A stretch of 53,937 nt of DNA from Gammaproteobacteria bacterium (GCA_030066085.1 JASJCI010000021.1:1-53937), one strand, 5' to 3'. Positions 10,493-20,566 are shown, numbered from the stretch's first letter. Notes: a model not told the origin generated them from the sequence alone. Numbers and translations are program-made.

Positions 10493-11436
10493 AGATATTG
10501 ATCGGAGACGACAGCCTGACGCAGCGCGTCATGCTCGAGGCGATCGTCAGTAAATGGGGCTTCGATGCCGTGCTGGCCGAGGACGGCCAGCAGGCCTGGG
10601 ACATCCTGTCCGCCGCCGACGCACCGCGACTGGTGTTGCTCGACTGGGAGATGCCCGGGATCGACGGGCTCGAAGTATGCCGCCGTGCGCGCGCCCGGCA
10701 GGATCGCGATCCACCCTACATCCTGCTGTTGACCGCGCGCAGCGAGACCGCCGATATCGTTGCCGGGCTCGACGCCGGAGCCAACGATTACATTCAGAAA
10801 CCTTTCGAGAACAATGAACTGCACGCGCGCCTGCGGGTCGGCGCGCGTATGCTCGACCTGCAGCGCGCACTGATCGACGCGCGCGAAGCGCTGGAATTCC
10901 AGGCCAGCCACGACGACCTCACCGGGTTGCTCAATCGCGGGGCCATCATGCAGGCGGCGGAACAGGCGGTCGAACGCACCCGTCGCAGCGGTCGGCCGCT
11001 GCAGGTCGGCCTGCTCGACATCGATCACTTCAAGCAGATCAACGATACCCACGGGCACCCGGTGGGTGATGCCGTGTTGCGCGAGGCGGCCGAGCGTATC
11101 CACTCGACGCTTCGCTCCGGCGATCTCGTCGGCCGCTACGGCGGCGAGGAATTCCTGCTGCTGGTGAACGGTGAAATGACCGACGCGCCCGCCTTTTGCG
11201 AGCGCCTGCGCGGCGCGATCGCCGATAGGCCGTTCGAGCCCGGCGAGGTTGCGCTGCGCGTGACCCTGAGCGGCGGGTTCGTCGCGGTCGATCCGCGAGA
11301 CGACGGCAGCGTTGCCGATATCCTCGCGGCGGCGGATAAATTCCTGTACCAGGCCAAGACCGGGGGACGTAATCGCATCCTGTTCGACCAGCCCGCCGGC
11401 GCGGCCACACCCGCCAAAAAAAGATCTGCCGGCTGA
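10489..11436 (+). CDS. REC-GGDEF diguanylate cyclase response regulator
   Basis: A 315-residue response regulator of the PleD/WspR kind. The receiver (1-125) has the acidic pocket and phospho-acceptor Asp52 (VLLDWEMPG), with Lys in the QKPF loop. The GGDEF domain (~135-300) has the active-site GGEEF at 218-222 and an RxxD inhibitory site (Arg209-Asp212) exactly five residues before it, so it should make cyclic di-GMP and be product-inhibited. Its start overlaps the stop of the hybrid kinase (ATGA), implying translational coupling and that the kinase controls it. Downstream it converges with the methyltransferase-like gene; an 8-bp inverted repeat (GCGGGTCG/CGACCCGC, 11442-11489) lies in the gap, without a T-run. 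Confidence 0.94.
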   Translation: MKILIGDDSLTQRVMLEAIVSKWGFDAVLAEDGQQAWDILSAADAPRLVLLDWEMPGIDGLEVCRRARARQDRDPPYILLLTARSETADIVAGLDAGANDYIQKPFENNELHARLRVGARMLDLQRALIDAREALEFQASHDDLTGLLNRGAIMQAAEQAVERTRRSGRPLQVGLLDIDHFKQINDTHGHPVGDAVLREAAERIHSTLRSGDLVGRYGGEEFLLLVNGEMTDAPAFCERLRGAIADRPFEPGEVALRVTLSGGFVAVDPRDDGSVADILAAADKFLYQAKTGGRNRILFDQPAGAATPAKKRSAG

Positions 11437-11511
11437 ATCAAGCGGGTCGTTGGTGAAAGACCGACACCTGTTGCAGTTGCGCGACCCGCCGACGCCGATC
11501 CCGGTGAAATT

Positions 11512-12453
11512 CTAGCAAGCTTCACCGTAGACCTGCGGGCTCAGCGCCGCTATGTGATCGGGACGGATGCCGCAGCAGCCGCCGATGATCTGCACCTTGC
11601 GCTGCAGCCAGCGCTGACTCGCCAGCGCAAAATCCGCGGGCGTGATCGTACCCTCGAAGATCCATTTGTCGTCGATAAATTCTCCCGAGTGCGCGTAGAT
11701 ACCGACCAGCCCGTGCCAGTGCGCTTCGACGACGTCGAGACAGGCGTCGATGTGAGCCACGTCGGTGTGCATGATGCTAAGCAGCGCCACGTCCTGGCCG
11801 GCCAGCGCTTCGATCGCATCGCGCAGCGTTTCGCCGTCGCCGGCTTGCATGACCCCGTTGTCGTCAGCCTCGGCCGATTGCAAACACATGACGCCATTGG
11901 CATCCGGTGCACAGGAGACGCCGACCCAGACCGGCAGGCCGCTGGTTTTTGCGCCTTCCAGCACCGCCAGCATGCGCGCTATATCGATCATCATTTCCAG
12001 CATGACGAGATCGGCGCCGGCGTTTCTCATGATTGCGGCCTGCTCGGCGGCGCCGTCCCTGAGCGCGTCGAGAGACGGCAACCTGCCGGAAAAGGACCAG
12101 TGCGATATGCCGCCGGCAACCAGCACGTCCGGCTGCTCCAGCGCTGCGCGCGCCTCGCGGGCCAGCTCGACTCCACGCCGGTTGTAATCGGCAAACAGCT
12201 CGGGCACGCCGGCGTCCTCCAGCAGGTGGCGCGAAGTGGCAAAGGTATTGGAAATGACGATCTCGGCGCCGTGACGGATGTAGTCGGCATGGATATCACG
12301 CACGATATCAGGGTGACTCAGGGCGCCGCCGCCGTTCCATGCATTTTCGAGTTGCGGCACGCCGCGACGCTCCACCTCGGTGCCGGTGCCGCCGTCGATC
12401 ATGACCTGGGCGCCGGCACGCAGGCGCTGCAGCAGTTTTTCGTAGCGCGACAT
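11512..12453 (-). CDS. homocysteine S-methyltransferase-like protein
   Basis: A 313-residue protein of the MmuM/BHMT barrel family, which moves a methyl group from a donor such as S-methylmethionine or betaine to a thiol. The N-terminus (MIDGGTGTEVERRGVP), the SNTFATSRHLL segment and the C-terminal zinc site GGCCGIRPDHI (Cys293, Cys294) are all typical. The first zinc ligand is altered: where family members have a Cys in a GxNC motif, this protein reads SIMHTD, with His229 at that position. A His-Cys-Cys site is possible but unusual, so the activity is uncertain. ATG 12453 was taken as start; an in-frame GTG lies 12 bases upstream (12465), and neither has a strong ribosome site. Confidence 0.82.
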   Translation of the reverse strand: MSRYEKLLQRLRAGAQVMIDGGTGTEVERRGVPQLENAWNGGGALSHPDIVRDIHADYIRHGAEIVISNTFATSRHLLEDAGVPELFADYNRRGVELAREARAALEQPDVLVAGGISHWSFSGRLPSLDALRDGAAEQAAIMRNAGADLVMLEMMIDIARMLAVLEGAKTSGLPVWVGVSCAPDANGVMCLQSAEADDNGVMQAGDGETLRDAIEALAGQDVALLSIMHTDVAHIDACLDVVEAHWHGLVGIYAHSGEFIDDKWIFEGTITPADFALASQRWLQRKVQIIGGCCGIRPDHIAALSPQVYGEAC

Positions 12454-12600
12454 TGAATGGCTCACTGTATCTATGGTTTGTCATGGCCGGGCAGGGAAGC
12501 GTAACCGCCTGCTCTCGGCCTGGCAATGCGGACGGTCGCGGGCAAATCGCAATTCAGGACCAGGCCGCGCATGCTGACTCGGGCATGACGGCTCTTGTGA

Positions 12601-15336
12601 TCAGGTTCCCGCAGCCAGTTTCCTGGTTCTCTGCCGATATCTCCAGAGGAAAAGTACCAGGCACGCAAACACTGGCAGGAACGGATAGCGAATCGCATAA
12701 ATTATCGGCGTCAGCCCCGCACGTACAAGGGCTCTGAGGCCATCGCGCTCGCGGATGTAATCCGCGATCGGCGGTGAATGCCGGTAGTAAAACTCGACCA
12801 GCCAGGTTCCGGCGGCGTTGGTCAGCAGGTGGCGATCGCGGAATTCGCGCAGCGTATCGACCTCTGGCTCGAGGCCCGTGCCGTAGGCTGCGGTCGCGAT
12901 GAAACAATTCGGATCATCATTCGGTCCTGTTCCGGGAGGCGGCGTTGCGTTGACAGGTTCGAAATTGGCCACACAGAACAGATCGCTGTTAATGGTGACG
13001 AATCCATCCGTGCAATCGGCATCACCCGACCAGCCGCGAAAGCGAAATCCTGCAGCCGGGTAAGCGGACAGTGACACGGTTTCGCCGAGGCCGAAAGTCG
13101 TTTTGCAGGCATTGCCGCAATTGATTCCCTCGGGGGTGCTGGTCACCAGGCCGATACCATTGCCCTGTTTGCTGATCGAAAGTGTGCGCTGGTTACTGAT
13201 CTCGACCACCCGCCCCTCCGCGGCCAGGGTCACGTAAGCGCGTTTGCCGTCACGGCTCACGGTAACATCGGATGGATTGCCGCCGACGTCGACCCAGATC
13301 GAGTTACCCGTCTGTACGTCGATTGCATAAACCCGCTGCGTCTCGGTGCTGACGAGCACCCTGGCACCATCCGGCGAGATCACCAGCGACGTAGGGTAAT
13401 TCGGCGCCCCCAGATCAACTTCACCGGAAACCCCGGCGCCGATGTCGTGGTAGTGCAACTGGCTCGAACCTTCGCTGATGATGTACAGCCGGCGCGCGTC
13501 CGGCGTTACCGCGACAGCGATCGGGCTGGTGCCCACTTCTATCGTCGCACCGGGAATTCCGGTCTCGAGGTCATAAACCTGGACCTCGGGATCGCCGCCC
13601 GAGACCGCGATGAAAAGCTTGCCGCCGTCCGGTGAAACCGCAAGGCCCCGGGCGGTGCTGCCGGCCGGCATCGACAGGCTGGCGACGAGCGCGTGATCGT
13701 TGTCGATATCCATGATGTTGACGACACCCCCGGGTATCGCCTGCGATGCGATCAGCCAGCGACCGTCGGGGCTAACCGTGATTCCGAGGGGATTCGGATC
13801 ACCGGTATTCATGGGCTGGCCAAGCGTATCGAGCAGCGCGAGCGTATGTGCATGCACGATCCCGATTACGCCATCGCCCGCGGCGTAAATCCGTCGGCCA
13901 TTCGGATGGACGGCGAGCGCGTGAATTCGGGCGGGGGCTGAACTGCCGGATATCGGCGTCGCTATCCACTCGACGGCCTTGTCCGTGTTGATCATGCTGA
14001 CAGTACCGTCACCCCGGTTGGCGACAAAAACACGCCGGTCGTTGATCGACATCTGGATCGCCGCGGGTGCGGCCGAGGCATTCCCGAGTGGAATGTCGCG
14101 GGTAAAGGCAAACCCGGGGTGGGTGACCGCCGTGTTGAACGGCAGCGGGCTGATCGCATCGCCATTCAGCGTACCCAGGTAAAAGGGCTGGTTAACCTCC
14201 GCGAGCCCGGGTAGTTCGACCCTGATCCGGGTCTCGGTCGCATCGAACGGCGTCAATACGGTGCCGCCTTCGCCCAACAGCAGGATGTCGTTGATCAAGT
14301 CGATATCGAGGTTTTCGCCGACCAGGGTGATGTAAGACCCGCCCGCGGCCGCCGGCGGATAGACAAACCTGATCCGCGGGCCCCCCGGGATTGCGATTCG
14401 CCGACCCGCGAATGCACCGTTGGAAAGCCCCGACTTGAACCAGGTGCCGGTGGCCGAAGTCTCGGTTTCGTCGAACGCGGTGAATAACCACGAGTTGGAC
14501 GGACAGGGATCGCGGGTGACCTGTCCCGAGATTTCCTCTCGCGCCGGATCCATAATGCCGGTCATGCGTCCCTCGGCGCAATCGAGATCGCCACCGAACT
14601 CGACCGGGCCCGACAGGCGCACGTTGTCCTGTCCCAGCCGGGTAACCCAGGTGCCGGCTACGAAACCAAAGGTCGAATCGCTTCCCTCCCAGGTGCCTGC
14701 CCAGGTGCCCGCCATGTCCGGGATCTCGATAAAGTTTGCGTTGATGACACAATCGAAATTGACGGAAAAAACCCTGTAGGTTTCACCTTCCATGATGCCG
14801 TTGCAACCGGTTACCTCACCGGTGACATATCCATCGTCGGCCCTGATCTGGAAGCTGGTATCTCTGCCAGCCGCAACCAGCCGGCTGGCCGGTTCGATAC
14901 TACCGTTCAGGCTTGCGCCGGCAATGACTTCGAATTCAGGAGAAAAGCGCACCAGGACGTGGCAGGAGTCTTCGATCTTGCCGGTTTGATACACGGTACC
15001 CTTGAATATCCCCCGGTATTCGATACTGCCGTCGGGCATCGGGATCGACAGGCGGTTTTCCAGCGGGCTGCCGGGTGCACAACTGGTTCTGATTTCAGCC
15101 ACGGCATTGGTCTCTCGCTCGATCCGGAAATTCGCGCGCTCGCCGCTTTTGACCGAGACCGACTCTGGCCCTATGTTCCCGCCGGCACAATCGAGCGTCC
15201 AGCCATAACCGTCTACGCAAAACGAGGAGGAGTGAACGAGGTACGCTTCGCTTCCGCCGCTACCGCCTCCGCCGCAGGCGGACAGCAGGAGCAGTGAAAT
15301 TCCGATCAGCCCAAAAGCAATGCGAACTTTTTTCAT
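12601..15336 (-). CDS. YVTN beta-propeller lipoprotein with CFI-box C-terminus
   Basis: A 911-residue exported protein. A lipoprotein signal ends in LLLLSAC, followed by a glycine linker. The middle (~420-720) has repeated propeller blades of the YVTN type ([55 protein letters not shown]). Around 735-805 is an InlB-like bacterial repeat ([12 protein letters not shown]). The end has the CFI-box sorting-type motif ([16 protein letters not shown]), [12 protein letters not shown], a membrane helix near 885-900 and a basic tail. It is therefore both lipidated and C-terminally membrane-anchored, or processed. A role at the cell surface is likely; its partner is unknown. It lies 147 bases upstream of the methyltransferase-like gene on the same strand. 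Confidence 0.85.
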   Translation of the reverse strand: MKKVRIAFGLIGISLLLLSACGGGGSGGSEAYLVHSSSFCVDGYGWTLDCAGGNIGPESVSVKSGERANFRIERETNAVAEIRTSCAPGSPLENRLSIPMPDGSIEYRGIFKGTVYQTGKIEDSCHVLVRFSPEFEVIAGASLNGSIEPASRLVAAGRDTSFQIRADDGYVTGEVTGCNGIMEGETYRVFSVNFDCVINANFIEIPDMAGTWAGTWEGSDSTFGFVAGTWVTRLGQDNVRLSGPVEFGGDLDCAEGRMTGIMDPAREEISGQVTRDPCPSNSWLFTAFDETETSATGTWFKSGLSNGAFAGRRIAIPGGPRIRFVYPPAAAGGSYITLVGENLDIDLINDILLLGEGGTVLTPFDATETRIRVELPGLAEVNQPFYLGTLNGDAISPLPFNTAVTHPGFAFTRDIPLGNASAAPAAIQMSINDRRVFVANRGDGTVSMINTDKAVEWIATPISGSSAPARIHALAVHPNGRRIYAAGDGVIGIVHAHTLALLDTLGQPMNTGDPNPLGITVSPDGRWLIASQAIPGGVVNIMDIDNDHALVASLSMPAGSTARGLAVSPDGGKLFIAVSGGDPEVQVYDLETGIPGATIEVGTSPIAVAVTPDARRLYIISEGSSQLHYHDIGAGVSGEVDLGAPNYPTSLVISPDGARVLVSTETQRVYAIDVQTGNSIWVDVGGNPSDVTVSRDGKRAYVTLAAEGRVVEISNQRTLSISKQGNGIGLVTSTPEGINCGNACKTTFGLGETVSLSAYPAAGFRFRGWSGDADCTDGFVTINSDLFCVANFEPVNATPPPGTGPNDDPNCFIATAAYGTGLEPEVDTLREFRDRHLLTNAAGTWLVEFYYRHSPPIADYIRERDGLRALVRAGLTPIIYAIRYPFLPVFACLVLFLWRYRQRTRKLAAGT

Positions 15337-15741
15337 GCCAGCCCCGGTAACAAATTGTCCCCAGGCCCTGACGATAGGAATTCAGTTTCAATTAGCAACT
15401 TTTAGCTCAGGGGTAGCGCTATACGGTACGCAGGGGTCAATAATCCTGACCTTTACAGGGTTTTACGCAGCTCGGACAACTCAGGCCCGGGTCTGCTGGC
15501 ATGCATTCGACTCGTCACCCCGCTGCGGCGGTCGACAGTTCCGCTGGCTCTGAAACAGCCCGCCTTGTTCGTGATGCGTGATCGCTTTGCTGCTGCGCAT
15601 GGATGGAGTTACGAACGTCGTCGACGCACGCCGGACAGATTTCCGCGCGGGGTATCAGGTTGACGGCGACTATGCCCCAGGTCACGCGCGCGGCCCTGCG
15701 CGTCGAGAAAATGGTCGAGGGGCTGCCGCTTGTTACGCCCG
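15337..15741. other. 405-base gap without a recognised gene
   Basis: The gap separates the alpha/beta hydrolase end from the lipoprotein start, both on the minus strand, so it should contain the lipoprotein promoter in its left part. I see no open frame with a ribosome site, no strong terminator and no repeat. A tRNA-like A-box match at 15403-15413 is not supported by the rest of a tRNA. Confidence 0.4.
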
Positions 15742-16500
15742 TTACAATCCAGCCTGCCCGAGAAACCGGGTCACGATTGTATTGAAGGCCAAGGTCTGTT
15801 CGAGGTGAACGATGTGGCCCGCCCCGGGGGCAATGAACAGCTGTGCTCGCGCAATCTTTTTCCACATCGCGATGGAAAGATCGGGATGGGTCGAGCGATC
15901 GCTGTCGCCGCAGACGATGAGCGTCGGCGTTTCGACTGCGTCCAGGCGATCGCCCGCTCGCCACTGGTTCCAGGATTCGACGTGGCGGATTGCCGCCGCC
16001 TCGTTGGCATGGCTGCCGGCTTGCCGCGCGAGCGGATACATCGGGTCCTGCTTGCCACGCAGGAACCATTCCGCCGCCAGCTCGGCCGCGAACGAGTCGA
16101 TTCCCTGCGCGCGGATTCTCGCTATGCTTTGTTCGTAGGTTTCGAAGCGCGCGGGACAATAGCCGTCCGGTGAGCCGCCGTAGAGCACCATGCGCTCGAG
16201 CAGCGCCGGCTGTTGCAGGCTGATTTCGAGCGCGATCCAGGCGCCGAGCGAGTGGCCGAGGATGGCGCAGCTGTCGAGTCCGGCAGAGCGGATCGTTGCG
16301 GCCACCAGCTCGCCCAGCGCTTCGACGGTAGCCGGGACGGATGCATCATGGCTGCGCCCGAAGCCCGGCAGGTCGATGGTGGTTACCGTGAAATGCCGGA
16401 CCAGGTGCTCGGCGAGTGGTTCGAATACCATGCTGCTGCCGAGGAAACCGTGCACCAGTACCACGTTCGGGCCCTCGCCCCGTCGCTGCCAGTCGAGCAT
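15742..16500 (-). CDS. alpha/beta hydrolase
   Basis: A 252-residue alpha/beta-hydrolase fold protein. The oxyanion loop is LVHGFLGSS, the nucleophile elbow is GHSLG (Ser), the acid is probably the Asp of VCGDSDRSTHP, and the base is the His of GAGHIVHLEQ, so the triad is complete. The size and the single small cap domain fit esterases, C-C hydrolases of ring-cleavage pathways, or MenH-like proteins. It lies 60 bases downstream of the MmgE/PrpD gene on the same strand, so they may be co-transcribed and act on the same carboxylic acid substrates; that link is inference. Confidence 0.87.
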   Translation of the reverse strand: MLDWQRRGEGPNVVLVHGFLGSSMVFEPLAEHLVRHFTVTTIDLPGFGRSHDASVPATVEALGELVAATIRSAGLDSCAILGHSLGAWIALEISLQQPALLERMVLYGGSPDGYCPARFETYEQSIARIRAQGIDSFAAELAAEWFLRGKQDPMYPLARQAGSHANEAAAIRHVESWNQWRAGDRLDAVETPTLIVCGDSDRSTHPDLSIAMWKKIARAQLFIAPGAGHIVHLEQTLAFNTIVTRFLGQAGL

Positions 16501-16560
16501 TTGTTTTTCCGCCTGTCGAAGTTGCGGGCAGTATAACCGGGCGCTGAGAGCGCGACGAAT

Positions 16561-17910
16561 CTACCGGATCGGCGGGTAGAGCAGGTCCCCCAGTTCACTC
16601 GCCGGGCAGCCGGGACGATCGAGCGTAAAAACCACTTCCTCGATCCGGTTTGCCCGCTCGGGAGCGAGCACGGGTCGCACGAATTCGCGGTACTTGTCGA
16701 CGATGCCGGCCCGCTCCACCGGGTTGCTGTGTTCACCCGGTGCCCTCACCAGGCCCGAATCCAGGCGTCGCCCGTCCCGGGTTTCGATCACCGTGCGCCC
16801 GAGCCGGTCCTGCGGGAAGTTGGCGTTGCATTCGTCACATTCGCTGATCGTCGTAAGCCCGACCAGCCGCGCGATGTCCGCGTCGGCAAAGGTCTCCCCC
16901 GCAACCTCCCGGGCCCCCACCTGCCCGTATTTGAGCGCGGCCGCAACCGGGTAGCTGATGCTGTATTGCGCCTTGCCGGTGGTTGCGGGCATATCCCGCG
17001 CCAGGCGGGTCGCCTCCTGGAAGGCGCTGATTTCGATTTTCTCGATGTCGTCGACCGTGAGCGAGTGCTCGGCACGCAGCTCGAGCGCGGCCTGGATCGG
17101 CGCGTGGGCCCAGCGGCATATCGGAAACAGCTTGATGTTTTGCTGGCAGGTCAGCCAGTCCTGGCCGAGGTCCTGCCAGTATTCGCCCGCGGCATCTGCC
17201 TCGACGGTGATCGCGGGCGCGCCTGCGAATCCCGCCAGCGCCAGCTCGGCGGCAACCACGCCGACCATCGAGCCCCAGCCGGAGCCGTCGTGCAGCATGC
17301 TCGGATTGTCGATCTCGCGCATCATCTGGCTACGCGGCCCGTGGTACTCGGCGATACCGATCGCGTGGCGCAGGGTATCCGGGTCCGCGCCGTTCAGGCG
17401 CACGCCGAGCGCGGCAACGGCCAGTGCAATCCAGGCGCCGGAGGTATGGTAATCGGATACCGTTCCGTGCAGGGCCAGCCCGGCGCGACAACCGATCTCG
17501 TAGCCAACCACCATCGAGCAGAGCAGGTCCCTGCCGTCGAGGCGATCGTTTTTTTCGGCGAAAGCCAGCACGGCGGGTAACAGGCCGCAGCCTGCGTGAC
17601 CCTTGGCGCGGCTGAATCCGTCGTGCGCATCGAGACTGTCGATTTGCGTGGCGCCGGCGTAAGCGGCGCCGGCCAGGCTCGCGCGCCGGCCGTCGAACAG
17701 GATGCGGGCGCTGGCTGCGCCGTCGGCCGTGTTGAAAAGCCGGACGGCGGTTTCGCGCGCGAGCCTGGATGCATCGATCGCGTGGGCCGCCGCGCCGACC
17801 GCGACCAGGTCCAGGATCAAATCCTGGGCCCGTTCGATAACCTCGGCGGGGATATCCTCGTAGGCGGTACCCAGGACGAAGTCCGAAAATGTCATGGCCT
17901 GTTGCAACAT
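16561..17910 (-). CDS. MmgE/PrpD family protein
   Basis: A 449-residue member of the MmgE/PrpD family, which includes 2-methylcitrate dehydratase and cis-aconitate decarboxylase. Typical features are the all-helical N-terminal half (DLILDLVAVGAAAHAID), the region QIDSLDAHDGFSRAKGHAGC with its Asp-His pair, the HGTVSDYHTSGAW segment, and ICRWAHAPIQAALELR in the second half. The methylcitrate-cycle partners prpB and prpC are not adjacent, so it may act on another hydroxyacid; the substrate is not known. Start 17910 is the first ATG; an internal ATG 15 bases later (17895) has a slightly better upstream AACAGG. Confidence 0.86.
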   Translation of the reverse strand: MLQQAMTFSDFVLGTAYEDIPAEVIERAQDLILDLVAVGAAAHAIDASRLARETAVRLFNTADGAASARILFDGRRASLAGAAYAGATQIDSLDAHDGFSRAKGHAGCGLLPAVLAFAEKNDRLDGRDLLCSMVVGYEIGCRAGLALHGTVSDYHTSGAWIALAVAALGVRLNGADPDTLRHAIGIAEYHGPRSQMMREIDNPSMLHDGSGWGSMVGVVAAELALAGFAGAPAITVEADAAGEYWQDLGQDWLTCQQNIKLFPICRWAHAPIQAALELRAEHSLTVDDIEKIEISAFQEATRLARDMPATTGKAQYSISYPVAAALKYGQVGAREVAGETFADADIARLVGLTTISECDECNANFPQDRLGRTVIETRDGRRLDSGLVRAPGEHSNPVERAGIVDKYREFVRPVLAPERANRIEEVVFTLDRPGCPASELGDLLYPPIR

Positions 17911-18438
17911 GGCAGCGTTAGCGGCTTCCCGTCGGCGTTAATGTTCCCGTGTACATCGAGTGCGTGCAGTACATTTCTCGAGAATACCACAGGAACGGCG
18001 TTCGGGGCTGCGCATCCCTGCCGGTCCGGGCCTGACCAAGACTTCGCACCGTGGCGTGGTTTCTTCCCGGGCGTCGCGCCGGCTGTCGGGGCGATTTATT
18101 CGGCTTATGTGCCGCCCTGGCCGATAACATGTTTTTATCAAGTCTTTTGCGGGTGGCGGCTTTTGTTGGCGAGGTAAAGCCAAATTGGGCCACGCCGGGT
18201 CGCGCAGGGCATCGGGATCGGTGTGTTTAGGGTATACTGGCTCTCCTGGCTGGCGCCCTCGGGTTTTGCAGGAACTGCGCTCACGGAACCGTGACAAGGT
18301 CTCCGGAGACTAACAACAGCGAAAGGCGTCAGCCGGACGACAGCGTGAACGTCGGCGTTTTTGCGTCAAGCAAGCGCTCACCATCGTGTGTCGTTTACCT
18401 TTCAGCGTTGAGAGAAAACTGAAAACCGAGGAGAAGAC
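17911..18438 (+). promoter_or_regulatory. 528-base divergent gap with a long leader before the binding-protein gene
   Basis: The gap divides the MmgE/PrpD gene from the divergent family-5 binding protein. The best promoter-like element for the rightward gene is TATACT at 18233-18238, without a good -35, which would leave a transcribed leader of about 190 bases. The leader has some short inverted repeats, but I could not match it to a known riboswitch core. A good GAGGAGAAG precedes the ATG at 18439. No open frame in the gap looks like a gene. Confidence 0.35.
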
Positions 18439-20067
18439 ATGAGCGACAAACCCCATTCAACCAGGCCGGACACCCCTGAACTCGACAAACTGGACCTCGC
18501 CGATCGCGAGCGTCTCGTCGACCAGGTCAAGCGCGGCATGAACCGGCGCGAGGCGATTACGCTGATGGCTGCCAGCGGCGTGACCGCGGCGATGGCCGGC
18601 AAGCTGTTTACCCAGGCCGGTGAAGTGGTCGCGGCGACGCCCAAGCAGGGCGGCACGATTCGCTACGCCACCAACCTGCATGGACCCAACGACCAGAGCG
18701 ATCCACCGCAGTTCACGTCGAATATCGACTATTCGCGCGGACGCACGATCTACAACAGCCTGATCCAGCACGCCAACGACCTGTCGCCGCAACCGGAACT
18801 GGCGACTTCATTCGAGCCCAACGCGAACGCTACCGAATGGACCTTCCAGTTACGCAAGGGCGTCGAATTCCATGACGGTTCGCAGTTCACCGCCGACGAC
18901 GTCGTTTACAGCATGAATCGGCACCTGACCGAAGACTCCACCTCGGTCATCAAGTCGGTCATGGGCTCGGTCAAGGAATGGAAAAAGGTCGGCACGCACG
19001 AAGTCAAGGCCATCATGAACACGCCGAATGCCGATCTGCCGACGCTGCTCGGTATTTTCCAGAACAAGATCGTCAAGAACGGCACCAAGGGCGAATGGAT
19101 CGGCACGGGCCCGTTCACGATGGAAGTGTTCGAACCCGGGGTCAAGTCTATCTCCAAGCGTAACGAGAACTACTGGCGCAAGCCGGCCAACGTCGATGCG
19201 ATCGAGATCACGGCCATCACCGATCCGGTAGCGCGGGTCAACGCGTTGATCGCCGGCGACATGAATATCGCCACCAACATCGATCCCAAGGCTTTTCGCC
19301 AGGTCGAAGCGGCGGACGGCGTGACGCTGTTATCGGTGCCGGCCGCGGTGCAGCTCGGTATCTGCTGCCTGAAAAATGCCGAGCCCGGCAGTAACGACGA
19401 TTTCGTCAAGGGTATGCAGTACATTCAGAACCGCGAACGTATCGTCAAGCGGATCCTGAAAGGCAAGGGCTCGGTCGGTAACGACACGCCGATTTCGGCC
19501 GCGCACGGCAAGGATTTCTGCAGCGAACTGCCGCAGCGTGAATTCGACCCGGACAAGGCCAAGTTCCACTTCAAGAAATCGGGCTATGACCGCGCCGAGC
19601 TGTTCGTGGCGCCGGTGGCCTCCGGCATCGAGGATGCCTGCCTGCTGGCCCAGGCCAATGCCGCCAAGATCGGTTTCAATCTCGATATCAAGAAGGTGCC
19701 GTCCGACGGTTACTGGGGTGCGGTCTGGATGAAAGAGCCGCTCAACGTCGTGACCTGGAACATGCGCCCGACCGCCAATTCACAGATGGCGATCCAGTTC
19801 GGCCCGGGAGCTGCCTGGAACGACACCTTCTGGAACAACGAGCGCATGGGCGAGTTGCTCAAGATGTCGCTGGCGGAAATCGATCCGGTCAAGCGCCACG
19901 AAATGTATTGCGAGATGCAAACCCTGATCCACAACGGCAGTGGCATGGTCATCCCGGCCTTCACCAACATGAACGACGGTATTGCCAACAACGTCAGGGG
20001 TATGCCGACCGTACCGCTGGGACAGGCGGGTGCCTCGGAATGGCCGGAGTTCGTGTGGCTGGCCTAG
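18439..20067 (+). CDS. ABC transporter substrate-binding protein, family 5
   Basis: A 542-residue periplasmic solute-binding protein of the DppA/OppA/NikA family. An unusually long N-terminal region (33 residues) precedes a Tat-type signal, NRREAITLMAASGVTAAMAG with Arg36-Arg37. The mature protein has the family pattern: GGTIRYATN, TSFEPNANATEWTFQLRKGV and FHDGSQFTADDVVYSMNR, the motif region that binds peptides, heme, nickel or opines. No permease or ATPase gene is next to it, and a strong terminator follows directly, so it is a single-gene transcription unit whose transporter is elsewhere. The ligand cannot be told from the sequence. Confidence 0.92.
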   Translation: MSDKPHSTRPDTPELDKLDLADRERLVDQVKRGMNRREAITLMAASGVTAAMAGKLFTQAGEVVAATPKQGGTIRYATNLHGPNDQSDPPQFTSNIDYSRGRTIYNSLIQHANDLSPQPELATSFEPNANATEWTFQLRKGVEFHDGSQFTADDVVYSMNRHLTEDSTSVIKSVMGSVKEWKKVGTHEVKAIMNTPNADLPTLLGIFQNKIVKNGTKGEWIGTGPFTMEVFEPGVKSISKRNENYWRKPANVDAIEITAITDPVARVNALIAGDMNIATNIDPKAFRQVEAADGVTLLSVPAAVQLGICCLKNAEPGSNDDFVKGMQYIQNRERIVKRILKGKGSVGNDTPISAAHGKDFCSELPQREFDPDKAKFHFKKSGYDRAELFVAPVASGIEDACLLAQANAAKIGFNLDIKKVPSDGYWGAVWMKEPLNVVTWNMRPTANSQMAIQFGPGAAWNDTFWNNERMGELLKMSLAEIDPVKRHEMYCEMQTLIHNGSGMVIPAFTNMNDGIANNVRGMPTVPLGQAGASEWPEFVWLA

Positions 20068-20106
20068 GGTGCCGCTGAATTAACCGGTAACTCCTTTCCA
20101 GGAATA

Positions 20107-20138
20107 CCCGCGTGGCGTCAGGCCACGCGGGTTTTTTT
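20107..20138 (+). terminator. rho-independent terminator after the binding-protein gene
   Basis: A 10-bp perfect GC-rich stem (CCCGCGTGGC / GCCACGCGGG) with a five-base loop, followed by seven T, about 40 bases after the stop at 20067. This is the clearest terminator in the window. Confidence 0.92.
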
Positions 20139-20212
20139 CCGCGAGATAGCCGGTCGTATCCGGTTGCACCGATGTTGCCGGTTCCCCGCCGCGATAATCG
20201 GTGCCCGGGTGC

Positions 20213-20566
20213 TCAGTCGAGGAACGGCTCGACGTAGTTCCTGTAGTAGTGAGCGGCCAGTTTCCTGGCGAAGTAAATCTGTTTTTCGGACATGCGAGCG
20301 CGCAGCTTGCCGAGGTTTTTTTCTGCTCTCGAAGATCCCTGCGAGGCGGCTGCCTTGATCCACGCGTAGGCCCGGATATAGTCCCTGGGCACGCCATACC
20401 CGAGGGCGTACAGCGCGCCCAGGCGCCGCTGCGCTTCGCGATATCCCTGCCTGGCCGAACCCAGGTACCAATGGGCAGCCAGCTCGTAATCACGGGTGCT
20501 GTTGCCCCGGATGAACATCTGGCCCATGCGGAACTGGGTAACGCAGCTGCGGTCTTCGTCATGCAT
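20213..20566 (-). CDS. small Sel1-repeat protein
   Basis: About 117 residues with two Sel1-like (TPR-related) repeats: AAHWYLGSARQGYREAQRRL followed by GALYALGYGVPRDYIRAYAW, then IKAAASQGSSRAEKNL. Sel1 repeats are protein-interaction scaffolds. There is no signal peptide from this start. The start is uncertain: ATG 20566 and an in-frame GTG at 20572 both lack a clear ribosome site, and the repeat pattern begins soon after, so the true N-terminus might differ. The C-terminus (YYRNYVEPFLD) lies outside the repeats. Confidence 0.65.
   Translation of the reverse strand: MHDEDRSCVTQFRMGQMFIRGNSTRDYELAAHWYLGSARQGYREAQRRLGALYALGYGVPRDYIRAYAWIKAAASQGSSRAEKNLGKLRARMSEKQIYFARKLAAHYYRNYVEPFLD

Noticed and set aside
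15403-15413. tRNA A-box-like TAGCTCAGGGG
   Set aside because: No matching B-box (GGTTCGANNCC), acceptor stem or anticodon arm follows at the right distance.
18240-18438. Riboswitch in the leader of the family-5 binding protein
   Set aside because: I could not match conserved cores of glycine, TPP or other common classes; only short hairpins are visible.
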